DNA from: an uncultured Gammaproteobacteria bacterium | GTDB lineage: Bacteria; Pseudomonadota; Gammaproteobacteria; Pseudomonadales; Azotimanducaceae_A | Direction of reading: 5' to 3' | DNA: 5,639 nucleotides | NCBI GenBank assembly: GCA_913049565.1 | Contig: CAJWZG010000185.1 | Location: 1-5,639, forward strand | Part shown: in pieces, positions 1-5,639 of the stretch | Layout of the letters: each line of letters begins with the position of its first letter | Numbering within the stretch: position 1 is the first letter of the stretch | Made by a program: the position numbers and the translations under genes | Notes under the pieces: model-generated | Database searches by the model: none | What the model saw: the letters and a program-made list of their open reading frames with translations, nothing else | What the model was told of the DNA's origin: nothing

Positions 1-1
1 G

Positions 2-292
2 TTTTCCGAAACGCATGAAATTCGTTGGATTATGGGTGGTCGAATCGAGATGTCTGCGGCGCCCGGACAAGACTACATCCTACGCGCTAATTACCGGCCC
101 AATGAGCGCTCACTGCAAATGACCACAGCAGAGCTTTATGACGCGGTGAGTATCGTTCGTCTGATTAACGCGCGGCAGGATATTCATGTCCACGAAGACT
201 TTATCGTAATGCATGGCGTTGGACGTGGTGCGCGACCCTATGGCTACCCAGTTTATATTCCAGAGTTGCTGCGAAAGAATCGAACCCGCTAA
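2..292 (+). CDS. 3' end of an unrecognised protein (partial, start lies before the window)
   Basis: The frame is open from the first bases of the window and closes at TAA 290-292, giving 97 visible residues. An ATG at 32 is in this frame, but there is no purine-rich ribosome binding site in front of it and the frame is already open upstream, so I read this as the C-terminal end of a longer protein rather than an 86-residue gene. The visible part is soluble-looking and mixed polar, with no membrane segment, no cysteine and a basic tail ending RKNRTR. Notable stretches are RWIMGGRIEM near the start, an apparent helix TTAELYDAVSIVRLINAR in the middle, and HVHEDFIVMHGVGRG followed by a Tyr/Pro-rich RPYGYPVYIPELL. 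I do not recognise the family and assign no function. It is separated by about 276 bases from the receptor gene, so there is no reason to place it in the same operon. Confidence 0.6.
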   Translation, partial: FSETHEIRWIMGGRIEMSAAPGQDYILRANYRPNERSLQMTTAELYDAVSIVRLINARQDIHVHEDFIVMHGVGRGARPYGYPVYIPELLRKNRTR

Positions 293-313
293 AAACCCCA
301 ATGCCGATGATAG

Positions 314-334
314 CTGGCGTCAACGAGACGTCGG
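314..334 (+). other. Short hairpin after the upstream gene
   Basis: The arms CTGGCGTC (314-321) and GACGTCGG (327-334) pair over 8 positions, including two G-T wobbles, around the 5-base loop AACGA. It begins 21 bases after the stop codon of the upstream gene. No run of T follows, so it is not a canonical intrinsic terminator. It may help end or stabilise the upstream transcript, or may be chance. Confidence 0.25.
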
Positions 335-383
335 GGCTTGTGCGAAGCAGGTGTAAGGAAAGAATGCAGGGACTGGGGCGCAC

Positions 384-411
384 CGGATTGGTTCAAGCCT
401 GAAACAATCTG
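384..411 (+). promoter_or_regulatory. Imperfect inverted repeat upstream of the receptor gene, possible operator or RNA hairpin
   Basis: The arms at 384-395 and 400-411 are complementary over 11 of 12 positions: a C-G pair, a G-T wobble, then GATTG against CAATC, one G/A mismatch (391/404), then TTCA against TGAA, closing on the 4-base loop AGCC. It lies about 160 bases before the receptor start. As DNA it could be a repressor or activator site; as RNA it would form a stable hairpin. There is no T-run after it, so it is not an intrinsic terminator. Which role it has, if any, is not shown by the sequence. Confidence 0.35.
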
Positions 412-552
412 CACCAAACCTTAACAAAAGTGTGACGCCCATCTTCAGCAAGGCTGTGAAAAGTGGGTTGGAATAAGAGAAAGGGGCGGAAAAATTCATG
501 GTACGCATTTTGCTTTGTTAGGAAAGAGGGAAGTTATTTAACAGAAAGAAAA

Positions 553-558
553 AAGGAG
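553..558 (+). promoter_or_regulatory. Ribosome binding site of the TonB receptor
   Basis: AAGGAG lies 10 bases before the ATG at 569, a strong Shine-Dalgarno match at slightly long spacing. It fixes the start of the receptor: the protein that begins there opens directly with a typical signal peptide. Confidence 0.8.
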
Positions 559-568
559 CCCACTCCAG

Positions 569-1570
569 ATGGCGAATCAGATCTTCAAGCATCGAAGAGT
601 ATCACAATCGGCACTAGCGACCGCTCTTGCGCTTAACATGGCGGTTCTGCCAATGGCCGCAAGCGCAGAACAGATCATCGAAGAGGTCGTTGTTACCGGA
701 TCGAGAATCGCAACTACAAACGAAACTTCATCCCAACCTCTCTTATCTATTTCATCGGAGGATTTGACTAGTTCGGGCCAGTTAGATCTGAGTGAAGTGC
801 TTAATGACACGCCTTCATTAACCTCTAGCATCTCCGCTACCAATTCATTAGACAGCTCCGCTTCAAATGTGAGTACAAATAATGTTGGCGGAGCTGCGTT
901 GAATCTTAGAGGTCTGGGTTATAAGAGAACGTTAACGCTCGTCAATGGGCGCCGCCACGTATCTGGTATTGAAGGTACAGCTTCGGTGGATGTAACGACT
1001 ATTCCTTCTGCTCTTATCGAACGAGTGGACGTGTTGTCTGGAGGGGCATCCGCGATCTACGGTTCCGACGCGGTAACTGGGGTCGTTAACTTTGTTCTCA
1101 AAGACGACTTCGAAGGGCTCGAGGTCTCCATACAAACAGGTACCGACCAGCATATAGGTCATGGCAAGAATCGGCTTAGCTTGGTCGGTGGACGGAGTTT
1201 GTTTGATGGACGCGGCAACATTACTTTTGCGATGCAAATCGATAAGAGCGATGGTCTATTGATGGGTGATCGAGGGTTCCTAGCTAACCAGAATATTTCA
1301 AGCGATGGCAACAATCCTGCACTTCGATTCCAACAGGGTGATATAAGCGCCGGTGGTACGCCAGCTTTATCCCAATACTATAATTTCGCCAACACCGGTC
1401 TATTCCCGTGGGGTTTGAGGATTCCTACCGAAGAAACTTTTATAGAAAATTACACGGAAGAGTTTGGTGCAGCACCGACACTCAATACGGCTGAAGCGGC
1501 GCTATTCGCGCAAGCCGCAGCAGCGCCGCCGCGGGCCTTGTTACCAGGCTATACCTTTAGTATAACATAA
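569..1570 (+). CDS. TonB-dependent receptor, N-terminal piece (signal peptide, TonB box, plug, start of barrel)
   Basis: This is the 333-residue product made if translation ends at the internal TAA. Residues 1-33 are a Sec signal peptide: basic residues HRR at 8-10, a hydrophobic core, and an ASA cleavage site before EQ. The TonB box region EEVVVTGSRI is at 38-47, where the protein contacts TonB. The plug domain covers about 45-180 and shows the family motifs: LNLRGLGYKRTLTLVNGRR at 111-129, then VDVTTIPSALIERVDVLSGG at 140-159 and ASAIYGSDAVTGVVNFVLK at 160-178. From about 184 the first barrel strands begin (LEVSIQTGT, then NRLSLVGG and NITFAMQID). The last part, 300-333, is Ala-rich and looks like an extracellular loop leading to the stop. 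On its own this piece would be exported but could not make a channel. Start choice rests on AAGGAG 10 bases upstream. Confidence 0.85.
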   Translation: MANQIFKHRRVSQSALATALALNMAVLPMAASAEQIIEEVVVTGSRIATTNETSSQPLLSISSEDLTSSGQLDLSEVLNDTPSLTSSISATNSLDSSASNVSTNNVGGAALNLRGLGYKRTLTLVNGRRHVSGIEGTASVDVTTIPSALIERVDVLSGGASAIYGSDAVTGVVNFVLKDDFEGLEVSIQTGTDQHIGHGKNRLSLVGGRSLFDGRGNITFAMQIDKSDGLLMGDRGFLANQNISSDGNNPALRFQQGDISAGGTPALSQYYNFANTGLFPWGLRIPTEETFIENYTEEFGAAPTLNTAEAALFAQAAAAPPRALLPGYTFSIT

Positions 1571-1582
1571 ACATATGGCGTA

Positions 1583-3964
1583 GTGGCAGCAGGAGATTTT
1601 CCGTTAGCAGGTACGCCAGACTTAGATGGGAACGGTACAGCAGACTGTCTCGACAGTTTTACAGGATACAACAGTTCGCTTGACGGCGCCGGATCCTTCG
1701 GCGCCGCAGGCGGGTGCTGGGTAATCGGAGCGGACGGATCGGTGGTGCCATACTCAGACGGACTAGTTTCTAGCTCTTTTAATCAATTCGGCGCTGCACA
1801 AAGCTATATTCGTCCAAATGACGTATATGCGATTCCTGAGACCGAGGCGAAGTCGATCGACCTGATCGGTCACTATGACCTCTCGGACACCACGACTCTT
1901 TTCTTCGAGGCCAAATATAACGTTCAGGATATTGTATCTATCGAGCAGTACCATAATTTTACGGACATGCTACACGGGCTGCCTGACAATCCTTATCTTC
2001 CAGCAGGTTTAGCAGCCCTCGCAGATAACGAGGGCGCGGGTTTTGCTGGGTTAGACGGCGGTCTGCAAATCTCACGTGATTCAATGGATTGGGGAAAAAA
2101 CCTAACTCTCAATAACAAGGAAACCTTCCGTTTTGTTTACGGGCTTAGAGGCGATCTAACGGACACGATTACCTATGAGGCAAGCCTTAATTTCGGTCAA
2201 TACTCCCGGACGATGATTGATACCGAAGAAATGATTGCCGACCGTTTTTTCGCGGCGATAGATGCGGTAGTCGACCCTACTACGGGAGAAGCTGCGTGTC
2301 GCTCTAGCGTAGATCCGTCAGCATATCCAAAAACAACACCGTTCAATATTTTTCAGTTCACTGGCGGAGGAACGTTAGGTTCGTTCTTCACCTTCACGCC
2401 TGGAGACGGTCAGTGCCAGCCTATGAATATTTGGGGTGGCGCTGGTGCAATGTCGCAAGCGTCTATTGACTTTGTAACCTATGACCGAGAGATAGAGGAG
2501 GAAATTAAGCAAATCGTCTATTCTGGCTTTATTGCAGGCGACACTACCTCCATGTTTGAACTTCCTGGTGGTGCAATCGACTTTGCGATGGGTTTGGAAT
2601 ATCGCGAAGAGATTACGAGCCAAACTTTTGGCCTGCTTGACCAAGGTATTCTGCCTGTGGGGGGAACAACTTCTGACGGAACCGCTTTTGTAGCTGGAAA
2701 TTGGGTTGGAGATATCAGCGACGCTCAAAGCCTTGGTCCTCAGCCGTCAACACGTCTACTTTCCAGCAACTCGGACTACGACTTTTTTGACTATTTTATT
2801 GAAGTCAGTATGCCTGTTCTCGCAGATGTGCCGGGCGCCTCTGAATTGATCGTTGACTTGGCGTACCGCTCAAGCGACAACTCAATATTTGGAGATAACG
2901 ACACCTATAAGTATGGCTTGGTGTGGGCGCCAATCGAGGACATACGTTTCCGCTACACCTTCAGTGAAGCCACGAGGGTTCCGAACTTGTTTGAACTCTT
3001 CTCGCCAGAGCAGGGTGCGCGGTTTAGGCCAGATGACCCCTGTGCCTCTAACAATATCAGCTCCGCAGAGGATCCCGTGCTCCGTCAAGCGAATTGTGTG
3101 ACGGACCTAGAGGCGAATGGCGTTGCCGCAGGCAGCATCTTCGATGATCAGGGGAACTACATTTTTGAAGATCCGCTTTCTGCTGGCTTTCCCGGTGCCG
3201 TAGGCGGCAATGAAGACTTGCAGCCAGAAACCGGTGAAACTACCAGTTATGGATTTATATTTGCGCCGACTTTCCTTGAGGGTTTAGTGGTATCAGTGGA
3301 TTACATAGAGATCGACATTGAAGACGCAATTGTCCCGGTCACGGCGCAAAATATAGTTAATAACTGTTACGACTCATCGTCGCTAGGCAACAGTTTTTGC
3401 CCACTCATCAGTAGAAACGACGACCCAACGTCAGCCCAATCGGGAGGACTAGACTTCCTGCGTCAGGTTCAGCTCAATTTTGGCGCAGCGATATATGAGG
3501 GCATGGACTATACAGCAGCTTATGATTTCTCAGTCGGCGGAGTGGACATCGCGACGTCCATCAAGTGGACCCAAGTTGATACGTTGGATCTGATTGCGCA
3601 GGGAGGCGATGTAGATCCTGAACTCGGCGAGATGCGCCGCCCTGAGGATTCTGCAATCGCAAATATTTCTTTGACTCGAGGGGAATACAGCCTGGGATGG
3701 ACAACTCAATATCTGGGCAAGCAGACGCTGCACTACGAAGACGGTGTGGAAATTGAGACAGCAGTGGAAAACTACGGTCCTAGTATCTTCACCGATAGTA
3801 CGACTCTGATCCATAGCGTTAGAGGGTCTTACTCCGTCGATGGGCTTTCTGTTTTTGGCGGGGTGAATAATCTCTCTGACGAGTCTCCGTATCGTTCGGA
3901 GCGCGCCTATCCGGTTAGTCCGGTGGGCCGTTACTTTTATGTCGGAGCAACGTTCGCGCTGTAA
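1583..3964 (+). CDS. TonB-dependent receptor, C-terminal barrel piece (continuation after the stop)
   Basis: This is the rest of the receptor, in the same frame as the N-terminal piece and open from 1571. The GTG at 1583 is only the first possible start codon; it has no ribosome binding site before it, and the product lacks a signal peptide, so independent expression is doubtful. Numbering from 1583: a DLDGNGTADC loop at 13-22 resembling calcium-binding loops, repeated amphipathic barrel strands, a barrel motif ATRVPNLFELFSPEQG at about 463-478, then DDPC and ANCVTD, NEDLQPETGETTSYG, DIEDAIVPVTAQNIVNNC and FCPLISRND, all typical of large proteobacterial receptors with disulphide-bearing surface loops. 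The chain ends RYFYVGATFAL, a final beta strand as expected for barrel insertion by the BAM machinery, although the last residue is Leu rather than the usual Phe. The family call is secure; the substrate is unknown. Confidence 0.8.
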   Translation: MAAGDFPLAGTPDLDGNGTADCLDSFTGYNSSLDGAGSFGAAGGCWVIGADGSVVPYSDGLVSSSFNQFGAAQSYIRPNDVYAIPETEAKSIDLIGHYDLSDTTTLFFEAKYNVQDIVSIEQYHNFTDMLHGLPDNPYLPAGLAALADNEGAGFAGLDGGLQISRDSMDWGKNLTLNNKETFRFVYGLRGDLTDTITYEASLNFGQYSRTMIDTEEMIADRFFAAIDAVVDPTTGEAACRSSVDPSAYPKTTPFNIFQFTGGGTLGSFFTFTPGDGQCQPMNIWGGAGAMSQASIDFVTYDREIEEEIKQIVYSGFIAGDTTSMFELPGGAIDFAMGLEYREEITSQTFGLLDQGILPVGGTTSDGTAFVAGNWVGDISDAQSLGPQPSTRLLSSNSDYDFFDYFIEVSMPVLADVPGASELIVDLAYRSSDNSIFGDNDTYKYGLVWAPIEDIRFRYTFSEATRVPNLFELFSPEQGARFRPDDPCASNNISSAEDPVLRQANCVTDLEANGVAAGSIFDDQGNYIFEDPLSAGFPGAVGGNEDLQPETGETTSYGFIFAPTFLEGLVVSVDYIEIDIEDAIVPVTAQNIVNNCYDSSSLGNSFCPLISRNDDPTSAQSGGLDFLRQVQLNFGAAIYEGMDYTAAYDFSVGGVDIATSIKWTQVDTLDLIAQGGDVDPELGEMRRPEDSAIANISLTRGEYSLGWTTQYLGKQTLHYEDGVEIETAVENYGPSIFTDSTTLIHSVRGSYSVDGLSVFGGVNNLSDESPYRSERAYPVSPVGRYFYVGATFAL

Positions 3965-3990
3965 GACTGCTCGAAGCTTCACGTAAATAC

Positions 3991-4021
3991 GCGGGGATCA
4001 AGTATCCCCGCTTTTTATTTT
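3991..4021 (+). terminator. Intrinsic terminator of the receptor gene
   Basis: GCGGGGAT (3991-3998) and ATCCCCGC (4004-4011) pair perfectly over 8 bases around the loop CAAGT, followed directly by TTTTTATTTT (4012-4021). It begins 27 bases after the receptor stop codon and 55 bases before the next start, so it should separate the receptor transcript from the ABC transporter genes, fully or in part. Confidence 0.9.
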
Positions 4022-4033
4022 CTCTCCCGCCAT

Positions 4034-4037
4034 AGGA
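4034..4037 (+). promoter_or_regulatory. Weak ribosome binding site of the solute-binding protein
   Basis: AGGA lies 8 bases before the ATG at 4046. The match is short but the spacing is good, and the protein starting at this ATG has a clean signal peptide, which supports the start. Confidence 0.55.
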
Positions 4038-4045
4038 CCGTCGTA

Positions 4046-5002
4046 ATGATCCAGCGTTTAACCATATTCTTTACCACCTTACTTTCGCTCAACTTCGCGC
4101 AAGCGGCTCCTCTTATCATAGGCTACAGCGATTGGCCCGGTTGGGTCGCTTGGGAGGTCGGTGTCGAAAAGGGTTGGTTTGAAGAGGCAGGTGTAGAGGT
4201 CAGCTTCGAATGGTTCGATTATGTGGCGTCTATGGATGCCTACGCGGCAGGTCAGCTCGATGCCGTATGCATGACTAATGGAGATGCGCTTGTAACTGGA
4301 GCAACTGGGCGACGCTCGACCATGGCAATCATTAACGACTTTTCGAACGGCAACGACATGATTGTGGCTCAGCCGGGTATCGGCAGTGTAGCTGAACTCG
4401 CGGGCAAAAAAGTTGGGGTTGAAATAGGTTTCGTTGGCCACTTATTACTTCTGCGAGCGCTAGAAAAATCTGGTCTTACCGAAGACGATGTTGAATTGAT
4501 CAATGTCAGGACTAATGAAACTCCTATGGTGCTCGCCAGCGGTGAGGTCGACGCGATCGTGGCTTGGCAACCCAGTTCATCGCAATCCTTGCAAATGGTT
4601 CCAGGCTCCACCTCTATCTATTCCTCGGCAAACGATCCAGGTTTGATTTATGACACATTGGCTATCGCGCCAGAAAGCCTCAACAGATATCGAGAAGAAT
4701 GGGGAAAGGTTGCCGATGTTTGGTATCGCATCGTTGATTTCATTAACGATCCAGTAACGCGTTTGGATGCGTTGGAGATTATGGCAGCGCGAGTCGGTGT
4801 CGAGCCGGAGGCGTACGCTGAGCTCATGAAGGGAACGCGTCTTCTTGATGAAAACGAGGCCAAGGCTCTTTACAAAACAACCGATGAACTGCCTTCGTTA
4901 ACTGGTTCTACCCAAGTGGCAGATTCGTTCAACGTCAAATACAAGGTGTACTCAGCCTCTCAACCAGCATCTGACTACATCAGCGATTCTCTGTACCAGT
5001 AG
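4046..5002 (+). CDS. ABC transporter periplasmic solute-binding protein, NitT/TauT (NMT1/THI5-like) type
   Basis: A secreted binding protein of 318 residues, the usual length for this family. Residues 1-20 form a Sec signal peptide ending AQA before [10 protein letters not shown]; there is no lipobox cysteine, so it should be free in the periplasm. Lobe 1 shows [32 protein letters not shown] organisation (24-52) and [16 protein letters not shown] (67-82). Then come [10 protein letters not shown] at 98-107, in the place where NitT/TauT proteins carry a conserved D..xG.D substrate-side loop, [11 protein letters not shown] at 118-128, a helix [13 protein letters not shown] at 132-144, and [14 protein letters not shown] at 163-176. 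It would capture a small molecule and hand it to the permease encoded 8 bases downstream. From memory the DFSNGND segment and the C-terminal region resemble binding proteins next to urea/guanidine carboxylase genes; that is an inference, and the ligand is not established. Aromatic residues W30, W33 and W36 near the mature N-terminus are candidates for the binding cleft. Confidence 0.88.
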   Translation: MIQRLTIFFTTLLSLNFAQAAPLIIGYSDWPGWVAWEVGVEKGWFEEAGVEVSFEWFDYVASMDAYAAGQLDAVCMTNGDALVTGATGRRSTMAIINDFSNGNDMIVAQPGIGSVAELAGKKVGVEIGFVGHLLLLRALEKSGLTEDDVELINVRTNETPMVLASGEVDAIVAWQPSSSQSLQMVPGSTSIYSSANDPGLIYDTLAIAPESLNRYREEWGKVADVWYRIVDFINDPVTRLDALEIMAARVGVEPEAYAELMKGTRLLDENEAKALYKTTDELPSLTGSTQVADSFNVKYKVYSASQPASDYISDSLYQ

Positions 5003-5010
5003 CCGTGGTG

Positions 5011-5639
5011 ATGGCAATGAACTCACCACCAGACAGTTCTGAACGTCTGGGTAAGGCCCATCTGCTGACTGTAGCATCTTTCTTGCTGCCTTTATTTTTA
5101 TGGGCAGCGGTTAGTTATATCCCAGGAGTGTGGCAGCCGATGATCAAGATCAGTGATCCGGGTAGTGTCAGCTTCTACCAAAAAAAGATGCTCGTAGAAC
5201 GGGAGCAGTTTGCATTACAGCAACTTTCCGCTTTTGAGCGCGGAGGAGAGTTACCCCAAGGTGAGGCCGCAAATCCAGTTTATCTACCGGCACCCCATGA
5301 GGTTGCGGTAGCGCTTTATACGAGTTTTACCACGCCACCGTTGCGGCGCAGCGAGATGTGGTTTCACCAAAGCATCTGGCACAGCGTAACAATTATATTT
5401 TGGGGCTTTCTTTACTCATGTCTGCTCGGCGTGCCGCTGGGCATTTTGTGTGGAGCCTACCAACCGGTGTCCCAACTGGCGGAGCCGTTTATCGAGTTTG
5501 CGCGTTATTTTCCCGCCCCAGCGTTTGGCGCCTTGGCGGTCGCAATACTTGGGATTCATGACGCGCCCAAGGTGGCAATTATTTTTATTGGTACCTTCTT
5601 TCAAATGGTGCTAGTGATAGCAAACACAACCCGCCGACT
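5011..5639 (+). CDS. ABC transporter permease, NitT/TauT type (partial, runs off the window)
   Basis: The frame is open from the SBP stop to the window edge, giving 209 residues from ATG 5011. ATG 5017 and GTG 5005/5008 are in frame and also possible; no strong ribosome binding site distinguishes them, and translation is probably coupled to the binding-protein gene, whose stop is 8 bases before. The protein begins with a short polar tail, then a membrane segment at about 19-37, a long polar stretch to about 120, and membrane segments at about 125-148, 168-182 and 188-204. Family signatures are YLPAPHEVAVALYTSF (91-106), WHSVTIIFWGFLYSCLLGVPLGILCG (123-148) and EPFIEFARYFPAPAFGALAV (158-177), matching the SsuC/TauC/NrtB-like class. 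The EAA loop that contacts the ATPase would lie past the edge. It forms the inner-membrane channel for the solute bound by the upstream protein. The loop between the first two membrane segments is about twice the usual length. Confidence 0.88.
   Translation, partial: MAMNSPPDSSERLGKAHLLTVASFLLPLFLWAAVSYIPGVWQPMIKISDPGSVSFYQKKMLVEREQFALQQLSAFERGGELPQGEAANPVYLPAPHEVAVALYTSFTTPPLRRSEMWFHQSIWHSVTIIFWGFLYSCLLGVPLGILCGAYQPVSQLAEPFIEFARYFPAPAFGALAVAILGIHDAPKVAIIFIGTFFQMVLVIANTTRR

Larger units (their letters stand above)
293..568 (+). other. Intergenic region upstream of the TonB receptor, two imperfect hairpins, no clear promoter
   Basis: This 276-base gap holds no convincing gene. It contains a hairpin at 314-334 and a longer dyad at 384-411, listed separately. 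The last part, about 475-560, is strongly purine-rich on the + strand and ends in the ribosome binding site of the receptor. I looked for sigma-70 boxes: TTAACA at 421-426 resembles a -35 box but has no partner at 16-18 bases, and TTGCTT at 510-515 is followed only by very weak -10 candidates around 534-542. The receptor promoter should lie here, but I cannot place it. I saw no cobalamin, TPP or guanidine riboswitch core motifs. Confidence 0.5.
569..3964 (+). pseudogene. TonB-dependent receptor, full frame interrupted by one in-frame TAA
   Basis: The whole stretch is a single reading frame of 1131 codons before the final TAA, with one internal TAA at codon 334 (1568-1570). Both sides are in the same frame, and the second half continues the protein logically, so this is one ancestral gene of about 1,130 residues, a normal size for the large receptors of this group. 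Such proteins import bulky or scarce substrates through an outer-membrane barrel, powered by TonB-ExbB-ExbD. As read, translation would stop after the plug and a small part of the barrel, giving no working channel. There is no second stop or frameshift over the remaining roughly 800 codons, so the lesion is either recent or a sequence error; suppression is possible but UAA is the least leaky stop. The barrel piece has no signal peptide and no good internal ribosome binding site. The substrate cannot be assigned. Confidence 0.7.

Noticed and set aside
301..402. 33-codon frame beginning at ATG 301 in the intergenic region
   Set aside because: No ribosome binding site and no recognisable signal or membrane segment; it ends inside the dyad. 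Nothing supports translation.
421..426. TTAACA as the -35 box of a receptor promoter
   Set aside because: It matches the -35 consensus in 5 of 6 positions, but nothing like a -10 box occurs at 16-18 bases downstream.
293..568. Riboswitch (cobalamin, TPP or guanidine) upstream of the receptor
   Set aside because: I looked for the conserved core motifs of these classes by eye and did not find them; the visible hairpins do not match their architecture. A covariance-model search would be decisive.
1568..1570. Recoded stop (selenocysteine, pyrrolysine or an alternative code)
   Set aside because: Selenocysteine uses UGA and pyrrolysine UAG; neither reads UAA. The other genes end normally at TAA or TAG and the receptor itself ends at TAA, so a changed code is not supported.
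1583..1585. GTG as a true start for a separate barrel protein
   Set aside because: No Shine-Dalgarno before it (the AGGAG nearby lies after it), no signal peptide follows, and a barrel without its plug and signal would not reach the outer membrane. It is only the first start-like codon after the TAA.
2375..2728. 117-codon open frame on the - strand
   Set aside because: Antisense to the receptor barrel, low-complexity basic translation, no ribosome binding site seen; a shadow of the real gene.
3530..3982. 150-codon open frame on the - strand opposite the end of the receptor gene
   Set aside because: It lies wholly opposite well-supported barrel coding sequence, overlaps the receptor stop, and its translation is Arg-rich with no recognisable domain.
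4079..4441. 120-codon open frame on the - strand
   Set aside because: Antisense to the binding-protein gene, whose translation shows clear family motifs over the same bases.
5358..5561. 67-codon + strand frame
   Set aside because: Overlaps the permease in another frame; the permease frame carries membrane segments and family motifs through this region.
1..5639. CRISPR array, insertion sequence, tRNA or phage attachment site
   Set aside because: I saw no regularly spaced direct repeats, transposase-like translation, terminal inverted repeats or cloverleaf-like segment; the window is nearly filled by transport genes on one strand.

Overview
The window looks like a piece of a gammaproteobacterial chromosome, most plausibly from a marine or otherwise aquatic heterotroph. 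The evidence is a very large TonB-dependent outer-membrane receptor of the type common in such bacteria, a Gram-negative secretion signal on two proteins, and a moderate base composition. The lineage is an inference from protein style, because no rRNA or other marker is present.

Layout, all on the + strand. Positions 2-292 hold the 3' end of a gene that starts before the window and that I do not recognise. Positions 293-568 are non-coding, with two imperfect hairpins and a good ribosome binding site just before the next gene. Positions 569-3964 hold one long reading frame for a TonB-dependent receptor (signal peptide, TonB box, plug, large barrel). It is interrupted by a single in-frame TAA at 1568-1570, so it reads as two pieces: 333 codons carrying the plug, and about 797 codons carrying most of the barrel. 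A strong intrinsic terminator follows at 3991-4021. Positions 4046-5002 encode a secreted NitT/TauT-type (NMT1/THI5-like) solute-binding protein. Positions 5011-5639 encode the first 209 residues of the matching inner-membrane ABC permease, which runs off the end of the window.

Together the last three genes would form an uptake route across the envelope: receptor in the outer membrane, binding protein in the periplasm, permease in the inner membrane. An ATPase gene is expected just downstream. The substrate cannot be read from the sequence. The binding protein resembles, from memory, the binding proteins found beside urea/guanidine carboxylase genes, which hints at a small nitrogen compound.

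The most notable observation is the lone nonsense codon in an otherwise intact receptor frame: a young pseudogene, a sequencing error, or less likely readthrough. I do not see a convincing undescribed system; the rest is recognisable transport biology with a few unusual details (a long periplasmic loop in the permease, and a dyad upstream of the receptor).
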